From an uncultured Clostridia bacterium (GTDB taxonomy: Bacteria > Bacillota > Clostridia > TANB77 > CAG-465), in NCBI GenBank assembly GCA_948562205.1, contig CAOYAN010000002.1, positions 1 through 64,000 on the forward strand: 64,000 nucleotides of DNA. Reading direction: 5' to 3'. The position numbers were made by a program, and so were the translations under genes. Under the pieces are notes generated by a model. The model did not search any database and was not told where the DNA came from. It saw only the letters and a list, made by a program, of their open reading frames with translations. This document shows positions 14,929 to 25,665 of this stretch, piece after piece. The number at the start of each line of letters is the position of its first letter. Within the stretch, counting starts at the first letter, position 1.

Positions 14929-16203
14929 GTGAATAAAAAATTAAAAACTTGGCGTTTTGATATAAATAATGATGAATTAGTAAAATTAGTAGTTAGTGGC
15001 AGTAAAACTGCCACATCTTCTATATATACAGGAAATTTAATTCCTAAAATTGGTGACAGAAAAATTTTAATATTTGATAATGAAAAACAGGCATGTATTA
15101 CAGTAACTAAAGAAGTAATAATTACTGAGTTTAAAAATGTTGATGAAAAATTAGCATTTTTAGAGGGTGGTAAGTCTTTCAAATATTGGAGAAATGTTCA
15201 TTTTGAATATTTTAAATCTATTAAACCTGATTTTAGTGAAGATGATAAAATATTATTTGAAATATTTGAAGTAGAAGAAAACCTTATTTGTACTAGAAGA
15301 AAAATAGCTGAAAGAATTATTCAAGGAAATATTGATATTTTTGGCAAAGATTATATTTTTAATGAAGTAAATTCTGGTTTTAATAATACAATTTTTGATA
15401 TAAATAATAAATATATTATAAAGATTTGTGGTAATGATGAAGAAAAAGAAAAATTTGATAAAGAGTATAATTTTTATATAAAAAATTCTCTAAATAGAAA
15501 TATTCCTAAATTATATAAATATGATAAATCAAATAAAATAGTTCCTTATTATTACGAAATTCTTGAAAAAGTACAGGGAAAAACTCTTTATTATTTTTGG
15601 TATAAAATGAAAGAGAAAAAAAGAGAAGAAATTATAGAAAAAATAATAAATATATTAAAAGAAATACATAAGGTAAGATATGATGGTTATAATTTTGCAG
15701 AAAAAACTAAAAATGAAATAATAGATAATTTTGAAAAACCAAAAGATATATTTAAAAAAGAAGAAAGAGAGTTATTACAAAATTCATTTGAACTTTATGA
15801 TGAAATCTTATCTGATAATAGATTTTCTTTAATTCATGGGGACTTACATTTTGATAATATTCTATATGATGGTAAAAATTTAAAAATAATAGATTTTAAT
15901 GATACTAGAATTGCTCCAATAGATTATGACTTAAGACTTTTATATATGTGTAAGTCTGCACCATGGAAATGGGCAGATACAGAAATGGATCCATATCAAA
16001 AATGCGAAGATTATATACATATTTTTAATTATATAAAAAAATATTATACTGAGTTAAATGATATAAAATGTTTAGATTTTAGAATGATTATTTATGAGAT
16101 TTTAGATTATATTAGATTTTTACCAAAATATAAAGATATTGAAGCAAAAGAAAGAGTAGTTAAATTATCAAATGAATTAATAAATAAATTTAAAGGAGAA
16201 TAA
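14929..16203 (+). CDS. ASCH domain fused to an aminoglycoside phosphotransferase-like kinase
   Basis: Residues 1-120 form an ASCH domain: SGSKTATSS, a P-x-x-GD strand, an FKNVDE segment, then EGG..KYWRNVHFEYF. ASCH domains are PUA-like and are thought to bind RNA or nucleotides. Residues 130-420 form an APH/choline-kinase fold with HGDLHFDN (catalytic D near 305) and IIDFND (metal-binding D near 322), both intact. The start is GTG 14929, two bases after prfA, with GGAAGG inside the end of prfA. A kinase carrying its own base- or RNA-reading domain is unusual. The substrate is unknown; a small nucleoside, aminosugar or RNA-linked molecule is possible. Confidence 0.85.
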   Translation: MNKKLKTWRFDINNDELVKLVVSGSKTATSSIYTGNLIPKIGDRKILIFDNEKQACITVTKEVIITEFKNVDEKLAFLEGGKSFKYWRNVHFEYFKSIKPDFSEDDKILFEIFEVEENLICTRRKIAERIIQGNIDIFGKDYIFNEVNSGFNNTIFDINNKYIIKICGNDEEKEKFDKEYNFYIKNSLNRNIPKLYKYDKSNKIVPYYYEILEKVQGKTLYYFWYKMKEKKREEIIEKIINILKEIHKVRYDGYNFAEKTKNEIIDNFEKPKDIFKKEERELLQNSFELYDEILSDNRFSLIHGDLHFDNILYDGKNLKIIDFNDTRIAPIDYDLRLLYMCKSAPWKWADTEMDPYQKCEDYIHIFNYIKKYYTELNDIKCLDFRMIIYEILDYIRFLPKYKDIEAKERVVKLSNELINKFKGE

Positions 16204-16205
16204 AA

Positions 16206-16811
16206 ATGGATATATTATTTGCAACACACAATAAATCTAAATTAAATAGCTATAAGACAGAAATTGAAAAGTATGGACTTAATGTTTTAAGTTTAGATGA
16301 TCTAAAAATAGATTATAATGTAGAAGAAGTAAGTATAAATACAGAAGAAAATGCAATAAAAAAAGCAATAGAATATAATAGAATAGCTAAAATTCCTACT
16401 ATTGCTGTAGATGATGGACTAATATTTGAAAATGTTCCAGAAAATGTTCAACCTGGTCCATATGTTAGAAGAATTGATGGAAAAAATGCATCAACAGATG
16501 ATGAGTTATTAGAACATTATGTTAATATTGTTAATAAATATGGAGTAAATGGCAAACTAAATGGAAAATGGGTAAAAGGAATAGCTATAGTAAAATCTTT
16601 TGATGATATTTCTTCTATGACTTTTGATGTTGAAAAAATATTTGTAAATAAACCAGTAGAAAAAAGACATGAGGGGTATCCTTTAGATTCAATGAGTATA
16701 ACTCCATATTTTAATAAATATACTATTGATTTGACAGAAGAAGAAAATACAATTTTAAAAGAAAAAACTAATTCTAAATTGATCAAATTCTTAGAAGAAA
16801 ATTTTATGTAA
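16206..16811 (+). CDS. HAM1/RdgB-like nucleotide pyrophosphatase
   Basis: The 201-aa protein resembles XTP/dITP pyrophosphatases, which remove deaminated purine nucleotides. Matching signatures are FATHNKSKL at the N-terminus (normally ATxNxgK), TIAVDDGLIFE (the D-D/SG active-site loop), PGPYVRRIDG, and HEGYPLDSM near the C-terminus. It is divergent from RdgB proper, particularly in the strand after the active site, so a different nucleotide substrate is possible. It starts two bases after the ASCH-APH gene with AAAGGAG inside that gene, so the two are translationally coupled and probably act on related molecules. Confidence 0.75.
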   Translation: MDILFATHNKSKLNSYKTEIEKYGLNVLSLDDLKIDYNVEEVSINTEENAIKKAIEYNRIAKIPTIAVDDGLIFENVPENVQPGPYVRRIDGKNASTDDELLEHYVNIVNKYGVNGKLNGKWVKGIAIVKSFDDISSMTFDVEKIFVNKPVEKRHEGYPLDSMSITPYFNKYTIDLTEEENTILKEKTNSKLIKFLEENFM

Positions 16812-16838
16812 AATTTGAAAAAAATAAAAAACAAGCCA

Positions 16839-16867
16839 TTGACATTTGTTTTATAATATGGTATAAT
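16839..16867 (+). promoter_or_regulatory. Strong promoter for rpoBC
   Basis: TTGACA (16839-16844), a 17-base spacer and TATAAT (16862-16867) match the sigma-A consensus fully. The transcript would start near 16874, giving a leader of about 175 bases. Confidence 0.85.
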
Positions 16868-16978
16868 AAATTAAATGTTGTTTCTTTTTGAAATTACTAT
16901 GTAAACTTGAATACAAAGGATGGTTGAAATAGTTGAGAAAAAATGAAAAAAATATAGGAAATTAAGATATATAAAATT

Positions 16979-17027
16979 CAAATTAGTTTGATTATGTAAA
17001 CTAGTTTGACTTTTTGTCGTCTTTTTC
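16979..17027 (+). promoter_or_regulatory. Terminator-like hairpin in the rpoB leader (candidate attenuator)
   Basis: An 11-bp stem, CAAATTAGTTT (16979-16989) with AAACTAGTTTG (16998-17008, one T-G pair), has an 8-base loop and is followed by two T tracts (ACTTTTTGTCGTCTTTTTC). It ends about 25 bases before the rpoB start codon. It could attenuate rpoBC transcription; no competing structure was worked out. Confidence 0.55.
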
Positions 17028-17050
17028 AGAAGGTAGTTGGGGGTATAAAA

Positions 17051-20000
17051 ATGAGTCAAGTTCATGAAGTTATTAATGGAAAAGCAAAAAGAATGAGCTT
17101 TTCAAATATCAAAGAAGTAGTTGATATGCCAGACCTAATTGATATTCAAAAACAATCTTATGAGTGGTTTTTGAAATCAGGACTAAGAGATGTATTATAT
17201 GATGCATCACCTATAGCAGATTTTTCAGGAAATTTGTTATTAGAATTTGTAGACTATAGATTAGAAGAAGAAACTAAATATAGTATAGAAGAAGCAAAAG
17301 AAAGAAATACAAGTTATTCTTCAAGACTACAAGTTCAAGTACGTCTTATTAATCGTGAGACAGGGGAGATAAAAGAACAAGAAATCTTTTTAGGAGATCT
17401 TCCAATAATGACTGAAAATGGTACATTTTTAATAAATGGTGCTGAAAGAGTTATTATTTCACAATTAGTACGTTCACCAGGCGTTTATTATGCCTCTGAA
17501 AGAGATAAAACAGGTAAGTTTTTATATTCTGCTACAGTTATGCCAAACCGTGGTACATGGTTAGAATATGAAAGTGATTCTTCAGATATGCTATATGCTA
17601 GAGTTGATAGAACAAGAAAAGTTCCAATTACAACTTTAGTTAGAGCTCTTGGAATTGAGACAGATCAACAAATAATGGATTTATTTGAAGATGATTTAAT
17701 AAATAGTGTATTATACAAAGATACTGCAAAAACACAAGATGATGCTCTACTTGAAATATACAAAAAAATAAGACCTAGTGAGCCTTTACATGTTGATGCT
17801 GCAAAATCTTTACTTTTTGGACTTTTATTTGAACCAAGAAGATATGATTTATCAAGAGTTGGAAGATATAAATATAATAAAAAATTAAGTATTGCTAATA
17901 GAATTACAGGACAAATAGCTGCTGAAAATATAATTAACAGTGAAACAGGTGAAATATTAGTAAATGCTGGTGAAGTTATATCTGAAGAAAAAGCAAATGA
18001 AATAAAACAAGCAGGAATTAACGTTGTATATGTTAATAGAGATGACAAAAAAGTAAAAGTAATTGGCAACAATACTGTAGATATTTCTAAATATTTAGGA
18101 ATTGAAATAGATAAAAATGTTATTAAAGAAGAAGTTTATTTACCAGCCTTAAAAGAATTACTTGAAAAAGTTGGTGAAGTAGACGAAAAAGAACTAAGAA
18201 AACAAATCAGATTAAATAGGGAGCGTTTAGTTGTAAAATCAGCTACTTTAGATGATATTATAGCTTCAATAAACTATTTTGTAAACTTTAGATTTGGTCT
18301 TGGTTCAACAGATGATATAGATCATCTTGGAAATAGACGTGTTAGATGTGTAGGTGAACTATTACAAAATCAATTTAGAATTGGTCTTGCAAGACTTGAG
18401 AGAGTTGTTCGTGAGAGAATGGCTACACAAGACTTAGATGTTGCTACACCACAAACATTAATAAATATAAAACCAGTTGTTGGTGCTCTAAGAGAATTCT
18501 TTGGAAGTTCACAATTATCACAATTCATGGATCAAATCAATCCACTTGCTGAACTTACACATAAAAGAAGAATATCAGCATTAGGACCTGGAGGATTATC
18601 AAGAGAGAGAGCAGGTTTTGAGGTTCGTGACGTTCATCATACTCATTATGGTAGACTTTGTCCTATAGAATCTCCAGAAGGACCAAACATAGGTCTTATA
18701 TCTTCACTTTCAACATTTGCTAAAATAAATAGATATGGATTTATAGAAACTCCTTATAGAGTTGTTGATAAAGAAACAGGTATTGTTAAAGATGAAGTTG
18801 TATACTTAACAGCTGATGAAGAAGATAAATATATTGTTGTTCAAGCAAATGAACCATTAGATGCAGAAAATAAATTTGTACGTAAAAGAGTTAAAGTTAG
18901 ACATCAAAATGATATCGTAGAAATTGAAAGAGAAAAAGTTGATTTAATGGACGTATCTCCAAAACAACTTGTATCAGTTGCAACAGCAATGATACCATTC
19001 CTTGAAAATGATGACGCAAAACGTGCACTTATGGGAGCAAACATGCAACGTCAAGCAGTTCCACTAATAAAGGCTGAAAGCCCAATAGTAGGTACTGGTA
19101 TAGAATACAAAGCTGCAGTAGACTCTGGAATTGTTATAACTGCTAAAAATGATGGTGTCGTATCATATGTTAGTGCTGATAAGATAATCATTGATACTAA
19201 GACTGGAAAAGATGAGTATCATTTAATAAAATATCAAAGATCTAACCAAGGTACTTGTATTAATCAAAAACCTATTGTTGTAAAAGATGAAAAGGTTAAA
19301 AAAGGTGATGTAATCGCAGATGGTCCATCAACTGAAAATGGTGAGCTTGCACTTGGTAAAAATATCTTAGTAGGATTTATGACTTGGGAAGGTTATAACT
19401 ATGAGGATGCAATACTAATATCAGAAGATCTAGTAAAAGATGATGTTCTTACAACTATTCATATAGAAGATTATGATTGTGAAGCAAGAGATACAAAACT
19501 TGGACCTGAGGAAATAACTAGAGAAATACCAAATGTTGGTGACGATGCATTAAAAGATTTAGATGAAAATGGTATAATTCGTATTGGTGCTGAAGTAGTA
19601 CCAGGAGATATATTAGTAGGTAAAGTTACACCAAAAGGTGAAACAGAACTTACAGCTGAAGAAAAACTTTTAAGAGCTATCTTTGGTGAGAAAGCAAGAG
19701 AAGTAAGAGATACTTCACTTAGAGTTCCTCATGGTGAAGCTGGTACAATTGTTGATGTAAAAATATTTACAAGAGATAATTGTGATGAGCTTGCAGCAGG
19801 AGTTCATAAAGTAGTTAGAATTTATATAGCACAAAAAAGAAAAATCTCTGTTGGTGATAAAATTGCTGGACGTCATGGTAACAAAGGTGTTATATCTCGT
19901 ATTCTTCCAAGAGAAGATATGCCATATTTACCTGATGGTACACCATTACAAATTGTTTTAAACCCACTTGGTATTCCATCTCGTATGAATGTTGGTCAGG

Positions 20001-20728
20001 TTTTAGAAGTACATTTAGGATATGTTGCAAAAACACTTGGATGGAAAATATCTACACCAGTATTTGATGGAGCAAAGGAAGCTGATATAAGAGCTTTATT
20101 TGAAAAACAAGGATTAAATCCAAATGGTAAGTTTGTACTACGTGATGGTAGAACAGGTGAATTGTTTGATAGAGAAGTAACGGTTGGATATATGTATATG
20201 TTAAAACTATATCATATGGTTGAAGATAAAATACATGCTCGTTCAATTGGACCATACTCTTTAGTTACACAACAACCTCTTGGTGGTAAAGCACAATTTG
20301 GTGGTCAAAGATTTGGTGAGATGGAAGTTTGGGCACTTGAAGCATATGGTGCAGCATATACACTACAAGAGATGCTTACAGTAAAATCTGATGATATTGT
20401 AGGACGTTTAAAAACTTATGAGGCTATTGTTAAGGGTGAAAGTATTCCAAAACCTGGAATACCAGAATCATTTAGAGTTCTTACAAAAGAGTTACAAAGT
20501 TTAGGATTAGACCTAAAAATGTATAGAGAAGATGAACAATTAGAACTTAGAGAATCAATGGAAGATGATACAGATGGCGTTGAGCCAACATTTGAAGATG
20601 ATATTGCTATGAATTCTCCAACTGAAGACGATTTTTCAGGTATGTCACTTCAAGATGAAAATGGTGATGATTTAGATGATACTGAACTTACAGATGAAGA
20701 TATTGATTTTATAAGTGATAATGAGTAG
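17051..20728 (+). CDS. rpoB: RNA polymerase subunit beta
   Basis: This is the beta subunit of RNA polymerase, 1225 aa. The rifampicin-binding region is wild type in layout ([20 protein letters not shown], then SALGPGG), followed by [10 protein letters not shown] and [10 protein letters not shown]. The C-terminal [20 protein letters not shown] and [20 protein letters not shown] segments are intact. A hydrophobic insertion with [17 protein letters not shown] is present near residue 300, and the tail is strongly acidic. ATG 17051 begins [14 protein letters not shown] after GGTAGTTGGGGGT; the frame upstream is leader. rplKAJL does not precede it, so rpoBC has its own promoter here. Confidence 0.98.
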   Translation: MSQVHEVINGKAKRMSFSNIKEVVDMPDLIDIQKQSYEWFLKSGLRDVLYDASPIADFSGNLLLEFVDYRLEEETKYSIEEAKERNTSYSSRLQVQVRLINRETGEIKEQEIFLGDLPIMTENGTFLINGAERVIISQLVRSPGVYYASERDKTGKFLYSATVMPNRGTWLEYESDSSDMLYARVDRTRKVPITTLVRALGIETDQQIMDLFEDDLINSVLYKDTAKTQDDALLEIYKKIRPSEPLHVDAAKSLLFGLLFEPRRYDLSRVGRYKYNKKLSIANRITGQIAAENIINSETGEILVNAGEVISEEKANEIKQAGINVVYVNRDDKKVKVIGNNTVDISKYLGIEIDKNVIKEEVYLPALKELLEKVGEVDEKELRKQIRLNRERLVVKSATLDDIIASINYFVNFRFGLGSTDDIDHLGNRRVRCVGELLQNQFRIGLARLERVVRERMATQDLDVATPQTLINIKPVVGALREFFGSSQLSQFMDQINPLAELTHKRRISALGPGGLSRERAGFEVRDVHHTHYGRLCPIESPEGPNIGLISSLSTFAKINRYGFIETPYRVVDKETGIVKDEVVYLTADEEDKYIVVQANEPLDAENKFVRKRVKVRHQNDIVEIEREKVDLMDVSPKQLVSVATAMIPFLENDDAKRALMGANMQRQAVPLIKAESPIVGTGIEYKAAVDSGIVITAKNDGVVSYVSADKIIIDTKTGKDEYHLIKYQRSNQGTCINQKPIVVKDEKVKKGDVIADGPSTENGELALGKNILVGFMTWEGYNYEDAILISEDLVKDDVLTTIHIEDYDCEARDTKLGPEEITREIPNVGDDALKDLDENGIIRIGAEVVPGDILVGKVTPKGETELTAEEKLLRAIFGEKAREVRDTSLRVPHGEAGTIVDVKIFTRDNCDELAAGVHKVVRIYIAQKRKISVGDKIAGRHGNKGVISRILPREDMPYLPDGTPLQIVLNPLGIPSRMNVGQVLEVHLGYVAKTLGWKISTPVFDGAKEADIRALFEKQGLNPNGKFVLRDGRTGELFDREVTVGYMYMLKLYHMVEDKIHARSIGPYSLVTQQPLGGKAQFGGQRFGEMEVWALEAYGAAYTLQEMLTVKSDDIVGRLKTYEAIVKGESIPKPGIPESFRVLTKELQSLGLDLKMYREDEQLELRESMEDDTDGVEPTFEDDIAMNSPTEDDFSGMSLQDENGDDLDDTELTDEDIDFISDNE

Positions 20729-20745
20729 GTTAAGGAGGAAATAAA

Positions 20746-23700
20746 ATGCAAGATATGGATAATTTTGATAGATTAAGCATAGGACTTGCTTCTCCAGAAA
20801 AGATCAGAGAATGGTCAAAAGGTGAAGTTAAGAAACCAGAAACTATCAATTATAGAACACTTAAACCAGAAAGAGATGGACTATTTTGTGAGAAAATATT
20901 TGGACCAACAAAAGATTGGGAATGTTATTGTGGAAAATACAAAAAAGTAAGATATAAAGGAATTATTTGTGATAGATGTGGTGTTGAAGTTACTAAGAAA
21001 AAAGTAAGACGTGAAAGACTTGGGCATGTGGAACTTGCTTGCCCAGTTTCACACATCTGGTTCTTTAAAGGAATTCCTAGTAGAATGAGTTTGATTTTGG
21101 ATATATCTCCAAAGGCACTTGAAAAAGTTCTATACTTTGCTTCATATATAGTTTTAGAAGCTAAAGACTCTGGATATAACGTTTGTGATGTTATAAATGA
21201 AAGAGAATATAGAGAAGCTGTTGAAAAACATGGAAGTGATGGAATAAGAGTTGGAATGGGTGCTGAAGCTATTCGAGAATTACTTGAGAAAGTTGATTTA
21301 CAAAAATTATATAAAGAAATTAAGAAAGAACTTGATAAAGCAACTGGTGCTAAAAAATTAAAACTTATAAAAAGATTAGAAACAGTTGAAGCATTTTTAG
21401 AATCAGGAAATAGACCTGAGTGGATGATACTTGAAGTATTACCTGTAATACCACCAGATTTAAGACCTATGGTTCAATTAGATGGTGGTAGATTTGCTAC
21501 TTCTGATTTAAATGACTTATATAGAAGAGTTATTAATAGAAATAACAGACTTAAAAGATTACTTGAGTTAGAAGCTCCTGATATCATTGTTAGAAATGAA
21601 AAAAGAATGCTTCAAGAATCAGTTGATGCATTAATTGATAATGGAAGACGTGGAAGACCTATAACAGGTGCAGGTGGAAGAGCTCTAAAATCTCTATCTG
21701 ATATGTTAAAAGGTAAACAAGGTAGATTTAGACAAAACTTACTTGGTAAAAGGGTTGACTATTCTGGACGTTCAGTTATCGTTGTAGGACCTGAACTTAA
21801 AATATATCAATGTGGCTTACCAAGAGAAATGGCTCTTGAATTATTCAAACCTTTTGTAATGAAAGAGCTAGTTAAAAGAAAAATGGCATTTAATATTAAA
21901 AATGCAAAGAGAATGGTTGAAAGAACAGCTGTTGAGGTTTGGGATGTTTTAGAAGAAGTAATAAAAGACAGACCAGTAATGTTAAACCGTGCTCCTACAC
22001 TACATAGACTTGGTATACAAGCATTTGAACCAGTTCTAGTTGAAGGTAGAGCTATAAAATTACATCCACTTGTTTGTACAGCATTTAATGCTGACTTCGA
22101 TGGTGACCAAATGGCAGTTCACGTACCACTTTCTCCTGAAGCAGTTGCTGAAGCAAAACTATTAATGCTTGCTTCAAATAACCTACTTAAATTACAAGAT
22201 GGTAAACCAGTAACTGTACCTTCTCAAGATATGATACTTGGAAGTTATTATTTAACAGTAGATATTGATGATGAACCAGGAAAAGGTATGATTTTCTCAA
22301 GTATTGATGAAGCTATGATGGCTTATGATGAAGGCGAAATTGGAATGCATGTTCCAATTAAAGTTAGAGTAACTAAAGAAATCGATGGAGAAAAGGTAAC
22401 TGGAATTATTGATGCAACAGCAGGTAGACTTATATTTAATAGCTATATTCCACAAGATATAGGATTTGTAGATAGAAGTTTAGAAGAAAATAAATTAAAA
22501 CTTGAAATTGATTTCCCAGTTAGAAAGAAAGAGCTAGGACAAATAATTGATAAATGTATTTCAAAACATGGTATAACTGAAACTGCAATAGTTCTAGATG
22601 ATATTAAATCGTATGGATATAAATATTCAACAAAATCTGCTACAACAGTTTCTGTATCAGATATTGAAATACCAGAGGAGAAACCACAAATACTTGCAAA
22701 TGCTGAAGAAGAAGCAGAAAAAGTATTAAAAAATTATAAACGTGGTCTTATATCAAACGATGAAAGATATAATGAAATTATTAAGATATGGTCAAAAGCT
22801 ACTGATAGTATTCAAGCAGCAATAATGAGTAATCCTAATAAGATGAATCCTATTCAGATGATGGCTCATACTGGTGCCAGAGGTAATCCAACTCAGATAA
22901 GACAATTATCTGGTATGCGTGGACTTATGGCAAATACAATGGGTCAAACAATTGAGCTTCCTATCAAATCTTGCTTTAAAGAAGGACTTGATGTTCTTGA
23001 GTTCTTTATAGCATCACATGGTGCAAGAAAAGGTCTTGCAGATACAGCCCTAAGAACAGCAGACTCAGGTTACTTAACAAGAAGACTTGTTGATGTAAAC
23101 CAAGAAGTTATTGTTATGGAAGATGACTGTGGTACTACAGAGGGATTTGAAGTATCTAGTATCATGGAAAGTGGAGAACCAATTGAAAAACTATATGAAA
23201 GAATTGAAGGTAGATATCTTGCTGAAGATATACATGACAGTGATGGAAATGTAGTTTTTGAAAGAAATACATATGTTAATGATGAGATAGCAAATAAAAT
23301 AATAAAAATGGGTATAGAAAAGGTTAAAATAAGATCTGCTCTTACTTGTGAGTCTAATAGAGGTGTTTGTTCAAAATGTTATGGTAAAAATCTAGCAACA
23401 GGAGAACCTATTACACCAGGTGAAGCTATTGGTATAATAGCTGCACAATCAATCGGTGAGCCAGGAACTCAGCTTACTATGAGAACAATTCATAGTGGTG
23501 GTGTTGCAGGTAGTGATATAACTCAAGGTCTTCCTAGGGTTGAAGAATTATTTGAAGCTAGAAAACCTAAGGGTGTTGCTATGGTATCTGAAATTGATGG
23601 TACTGTAACTATTGGAGAGCATGGAGCAAATAAAGAAGTAATTGTAACAAGAGATGATAAATATGTTGAAAAATACTTAATTGCCTATGGTATGAGACTT

Positions 23701-24318
23701 GTTGTAAATGATGGGGATGTTATAAAAGCTGGAGATAGAATTACAGAAGGATCTCTAAATCCACATGATATTATCAGAATAAATGGCGATATTGCAGTTC
23801 AAAACTACTTAATTGAAGAAGTTCAAAAAGTATATAGAACTCAAGGTGTTCATATTAATGATAAACATATTGAAATTGTTGCCCGTCAAATGCTTAGAAA
23901 AATATTTGTAGAAGATGCGGGAGAAACTAATCTTATCACTGGTTCTACAGTTGATATGACAGAATTTAACAAAGAAAACAAAGAAGCTATAAAAGAAGGT
24001 AAAAAACCAGCTAAAGGTAAGAAAACTTTACTTGGTATAACAAAAATCGCACTTATGACAGATTCATTCCTATCTGCTGCTTCATTCCAAGAAACTGCAA
24101 GAGTTCTTACAGATGCTGCAGTTAAAGGTAAAGTAGATAAATTACAAGGACTAAAAGAAAATGTTATAATTGGACGTTTAATCCCAGCAGGTACTGGTGT
24201 TGTAAGTTACAATGATATTGAAGTTGAGACAACTGTACCAGAGGTTATTATACCAAAAGAAGAAAGGGAAGAGCCAACTTTATATAAAGAAGAAACTTCT
24301 ACAAATGAAGAAGAATAA
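20746..24318 (+). CDS. rpoC: RNA polymerase subunit beta'
   Basis: This is the catalytic beta' subunit, 1190 aa. The N-terminal zinc site CYCGKY...CDRCG, the active-site loop [16 protein letters not shown] with its three aspartates, the bridge/trigger region ([20 protein letters not shown]) and the second zinc site ([11 protein letters not shown]) are all visible. Length is normal for Bacillota. It follows rpoB by 17 bases with AAGGAGGAAAT, so the two form one operon that ends at a strong terminator; rpsL is not in the same uninterrupted run. Confidence 0.98.
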   Translation: MQDMDNFDRLSIGLASPEKIREWSKGEVKKPETINYRTLKPERDGLFCEKIFGPTKDWECYCGKYKKVRYKGIICDRCGVEVTKKKVRRERLGHVELACPVSHIWFFKGIPSRMSLILDISPKALEKVLYFASYIVLEAKDSGYNVCDVINEREYREAVEKHGSDGIRVGMGAEAIRELLEKVDLQKLYKEIKKELDKATGAKKLKLIKRLETVEAFLESGNRPEWMILEVLPVIPPDLRPMVQLDGGRFATSDLNDLYRRVINRNNRLKRLLELEAPDIIVRNEKRMLQESVDALIDNGRRGRPITGAGGRALKSLSDMLKGKQGRFRQNLLGKRVDYSGRSVIVVGPELKIYQCGLPREMALELFKPFVMKELVKRKMAFNIKNAKRMVERTAVEVWDVLEEVIKDRPVMLNRAPTLHRLGIQAFEPVLVEGRAIKLHPLVCTAFNADFDGDQMAVHVPLSPEAVAEAKLLMLASNNLLKLQDGKPVTVPSQDMILGSYYLTVDIDDEPGKGMIFSSIDEAMMAYDEGEIGMHVPIKVRVTKEIDGEKVTGIIDATAGRLIFNSYIPQDIGFVDRSLEENKLKLEIDFPVRKKELGQIIDKCISKHGITETAIVLDDIKSYGYKYSTKSATTVSVSDIEIPEEKPQILANAEEEAEKVLKNYKRGLISNDERYNEIIKIWSKATDSIQAAIMSNPNKMNPIQMMAHTGARGNPTQIRQLSGMRGLMANTMGQTIELPIKSCFKEGLDVLEFFIASHGARKGLADTALRTADSGYLTRRLVDVNQEVIVMEDDCGTTEGFEVSSIMESGEPIEKLYERIEGRYLAEDIHDSDGNVVFERNTYVNDEIANKIIKMGIEKVKIRSALTCESNRGVCSKCYGKNLATGEPITPGEAIGIIAAQSIGEPGTQLTMRTIHSGGVAGSDITQGLPRVEELFEARKPKGVAMVSEIDGTVTIGEHGANKEVIVTRDDKYVEKYLIAYGMRLVVNDGDVIKAGDRITEGSLNPHDIIRINGDIAVQNYLIEEVQKVYRTQGVHINDKHIEIVARQMLRKIFVEDAGETNLITGSTVDMTEFNKENKEAIKEGKKPAKGKKTLLGITKIALMTDSFLSAASFQETARVLTDAAVKGKVDKLQGLKENVIIGRLIPAGTGVVSYNDIEVETTVPEVIIPKEEREEPTLYKEETSTNEEE

Positions 24319-24326
24319 ATAGAATT

Positions 24327-24357
24327 AAAAGGAGATTTTGTAAAATCTCCTTTTATT
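24327..24357 (+). terminator. Terminator of rpoBC
   Basis: AAAAGGAGATTTT pairs with AAAATCTCCTTTT, a near-perfect stem with a tiny loop and following T-rich sequence. Confidence 0.85.
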
Positions 24358-24414
24358 TGTTGAAATAAATAGTTTTATATATTAAAATATAAGATATAAG
24401 AGGTGGTGGTATAA

Positions 24415-25608
24415 ATGAAAAAGTTTATAAAAAATGTTTTATGGTTAGCTTTTATTTCATTTTCTATTGGATATTTTTATATAAATAGAGATAGAGTAAT
24501 TCAAATGGCCACTACTTTTGGAATATATGCTAAATCTGTAGTTATTACAGAACAGGAATATACTGAAGATTTTAAAATAAATGATGTAAAATTAAATATA
24601 AATAGTTATTATTATAATAAGTTAGATGATAATCAAAAGACAATATACAAATCTCTTGCTAATGGAATAAAAGAATTAAATAATGAAATCATATTAAAAG
24701 ATTATGACTCAAAGGATAACGAAAAAGCTCTAAAAGATATAGATATTGTATTTAATTATTTTTGTTTGGATCACCCAGAAGTTTTCTATTTAGATAATAA
24801 TTATACAATATCTAACATGTCGTCTATTATAGGAAATAAAGTTGTAATAGAAGTGAGTTACTCTGTTGAAAATGTGGATAAACTAAATGAAAAAGTAAAT
24901 GCAATCAATGAAAAAATAGAGGAGTATTTAAAAGATATAAAAAAAGAAGAATTAATTGAGATGGAAATTAGATTACATGATAGATTAGCTAGGAGAGTTA
25001 AGTATTGTGAATATGATAAAATAGAAGATATACCTAATTCATGTCATACAATAGAAGGAGCTTTTTTAAATGATGTTGCTGTATGTGATGGACTATCTAA
25101 GGCAATACAAATATTACTTAGTAATGTGAATATAGAAAATATTGTTGTTTTAGGTGAATTAAAAGGTGGTCCACATGCATGGAATATGGTAAAATTAGAA
25201 AATAGTTGGTATAATTTGGATTTAACATCTGATAAATCAATAAAAGTTGATGGAATAGTTGTACATTCATATTTTAATGTTAGTGATGAATATATATCAA
25301 AAACTCATACTTTTTCTGAAAAAGAAAATATTCCAAAGAGTGATGATGAAAATAATAAATACAACTATTATGTTTATAATAATAAATTTATAGAAAAAAA
25401 TGATAACTTTAGATCAAAGTTAAGAGAAATTATAATAAATAATGATAACAGTTATTTACTAGAATTTTCTACTAATAGTACCGAAAATGTGCCTAGTATT
25501 ACATATAATACCATTCTTGCAATTGATAGTAAAGAATATTTAAATAATTATCAATTTAAATATTATAATATTTTAAATACATATATAGTTATAAAAAATA
25601 ATATATAA
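24415..25608 (+). CDS. Membrane-anchored transglutaminase-like protein
   Basis: The 397-aa protein has an N-terminal membrane anchor (residues 7-24, VLWLAFISFSIGYFYI) and an extracellular transglutaminase/protease-like core. The catalytic triad is readable: Cys224 in AVCDGLSKA, His254 in GPHAWNMV and Asp269 in YNLDLTSD. Bacterial members are mostly thought to act as cysteine peptidases or cross-linking enzymes at the cell surface; the substrate is unknown. AGAGGTGGT precedes the ATG. It sits between rpoC and rpsL and runs toward a vWA surface protein 57 bases downstream, so the two may form a pair. Confidence 0.85.
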   Translation: MKKFIKNVLWLAFISFSIGYFYINRDRVIQMATTFGIYAKSVVITEQEYTEDFKINDVKLNINSYYYNKLDDNQKTIYKSLANGIKELNNEIILKDYDSKDNEKALKDIDIVFNYFCLDHPEVFYLDNNYTISNMSSIIGNKVVIEVSYSVENVDKLNEKVNAINEKIEEYLKDIKKEELIEMEIRLHDRLARRVKYCEYDKIEDIPNSCHTIEGAFLNDVAVCDGLSKAIQILLSNVNIENIVVLGELKGGPHAWNMVKLENSWYNLDLTSDKSIKVDGIVVHSYFNVSDEYISKTHTFSEKENIPKSDDENNKYNYYVYNNKFIEKNDNFRSKLREIIINNDNSYLLEFSTNSTENVPSITYNTILAIDSKEYLNNYQFKYYNILNTYIVIKNNI

Positions 25609-25665
25609 ATATTGATTAAAAAATTAATTTAGTATATAATTTATTTTTAATAAAGGGGAGAGAAT

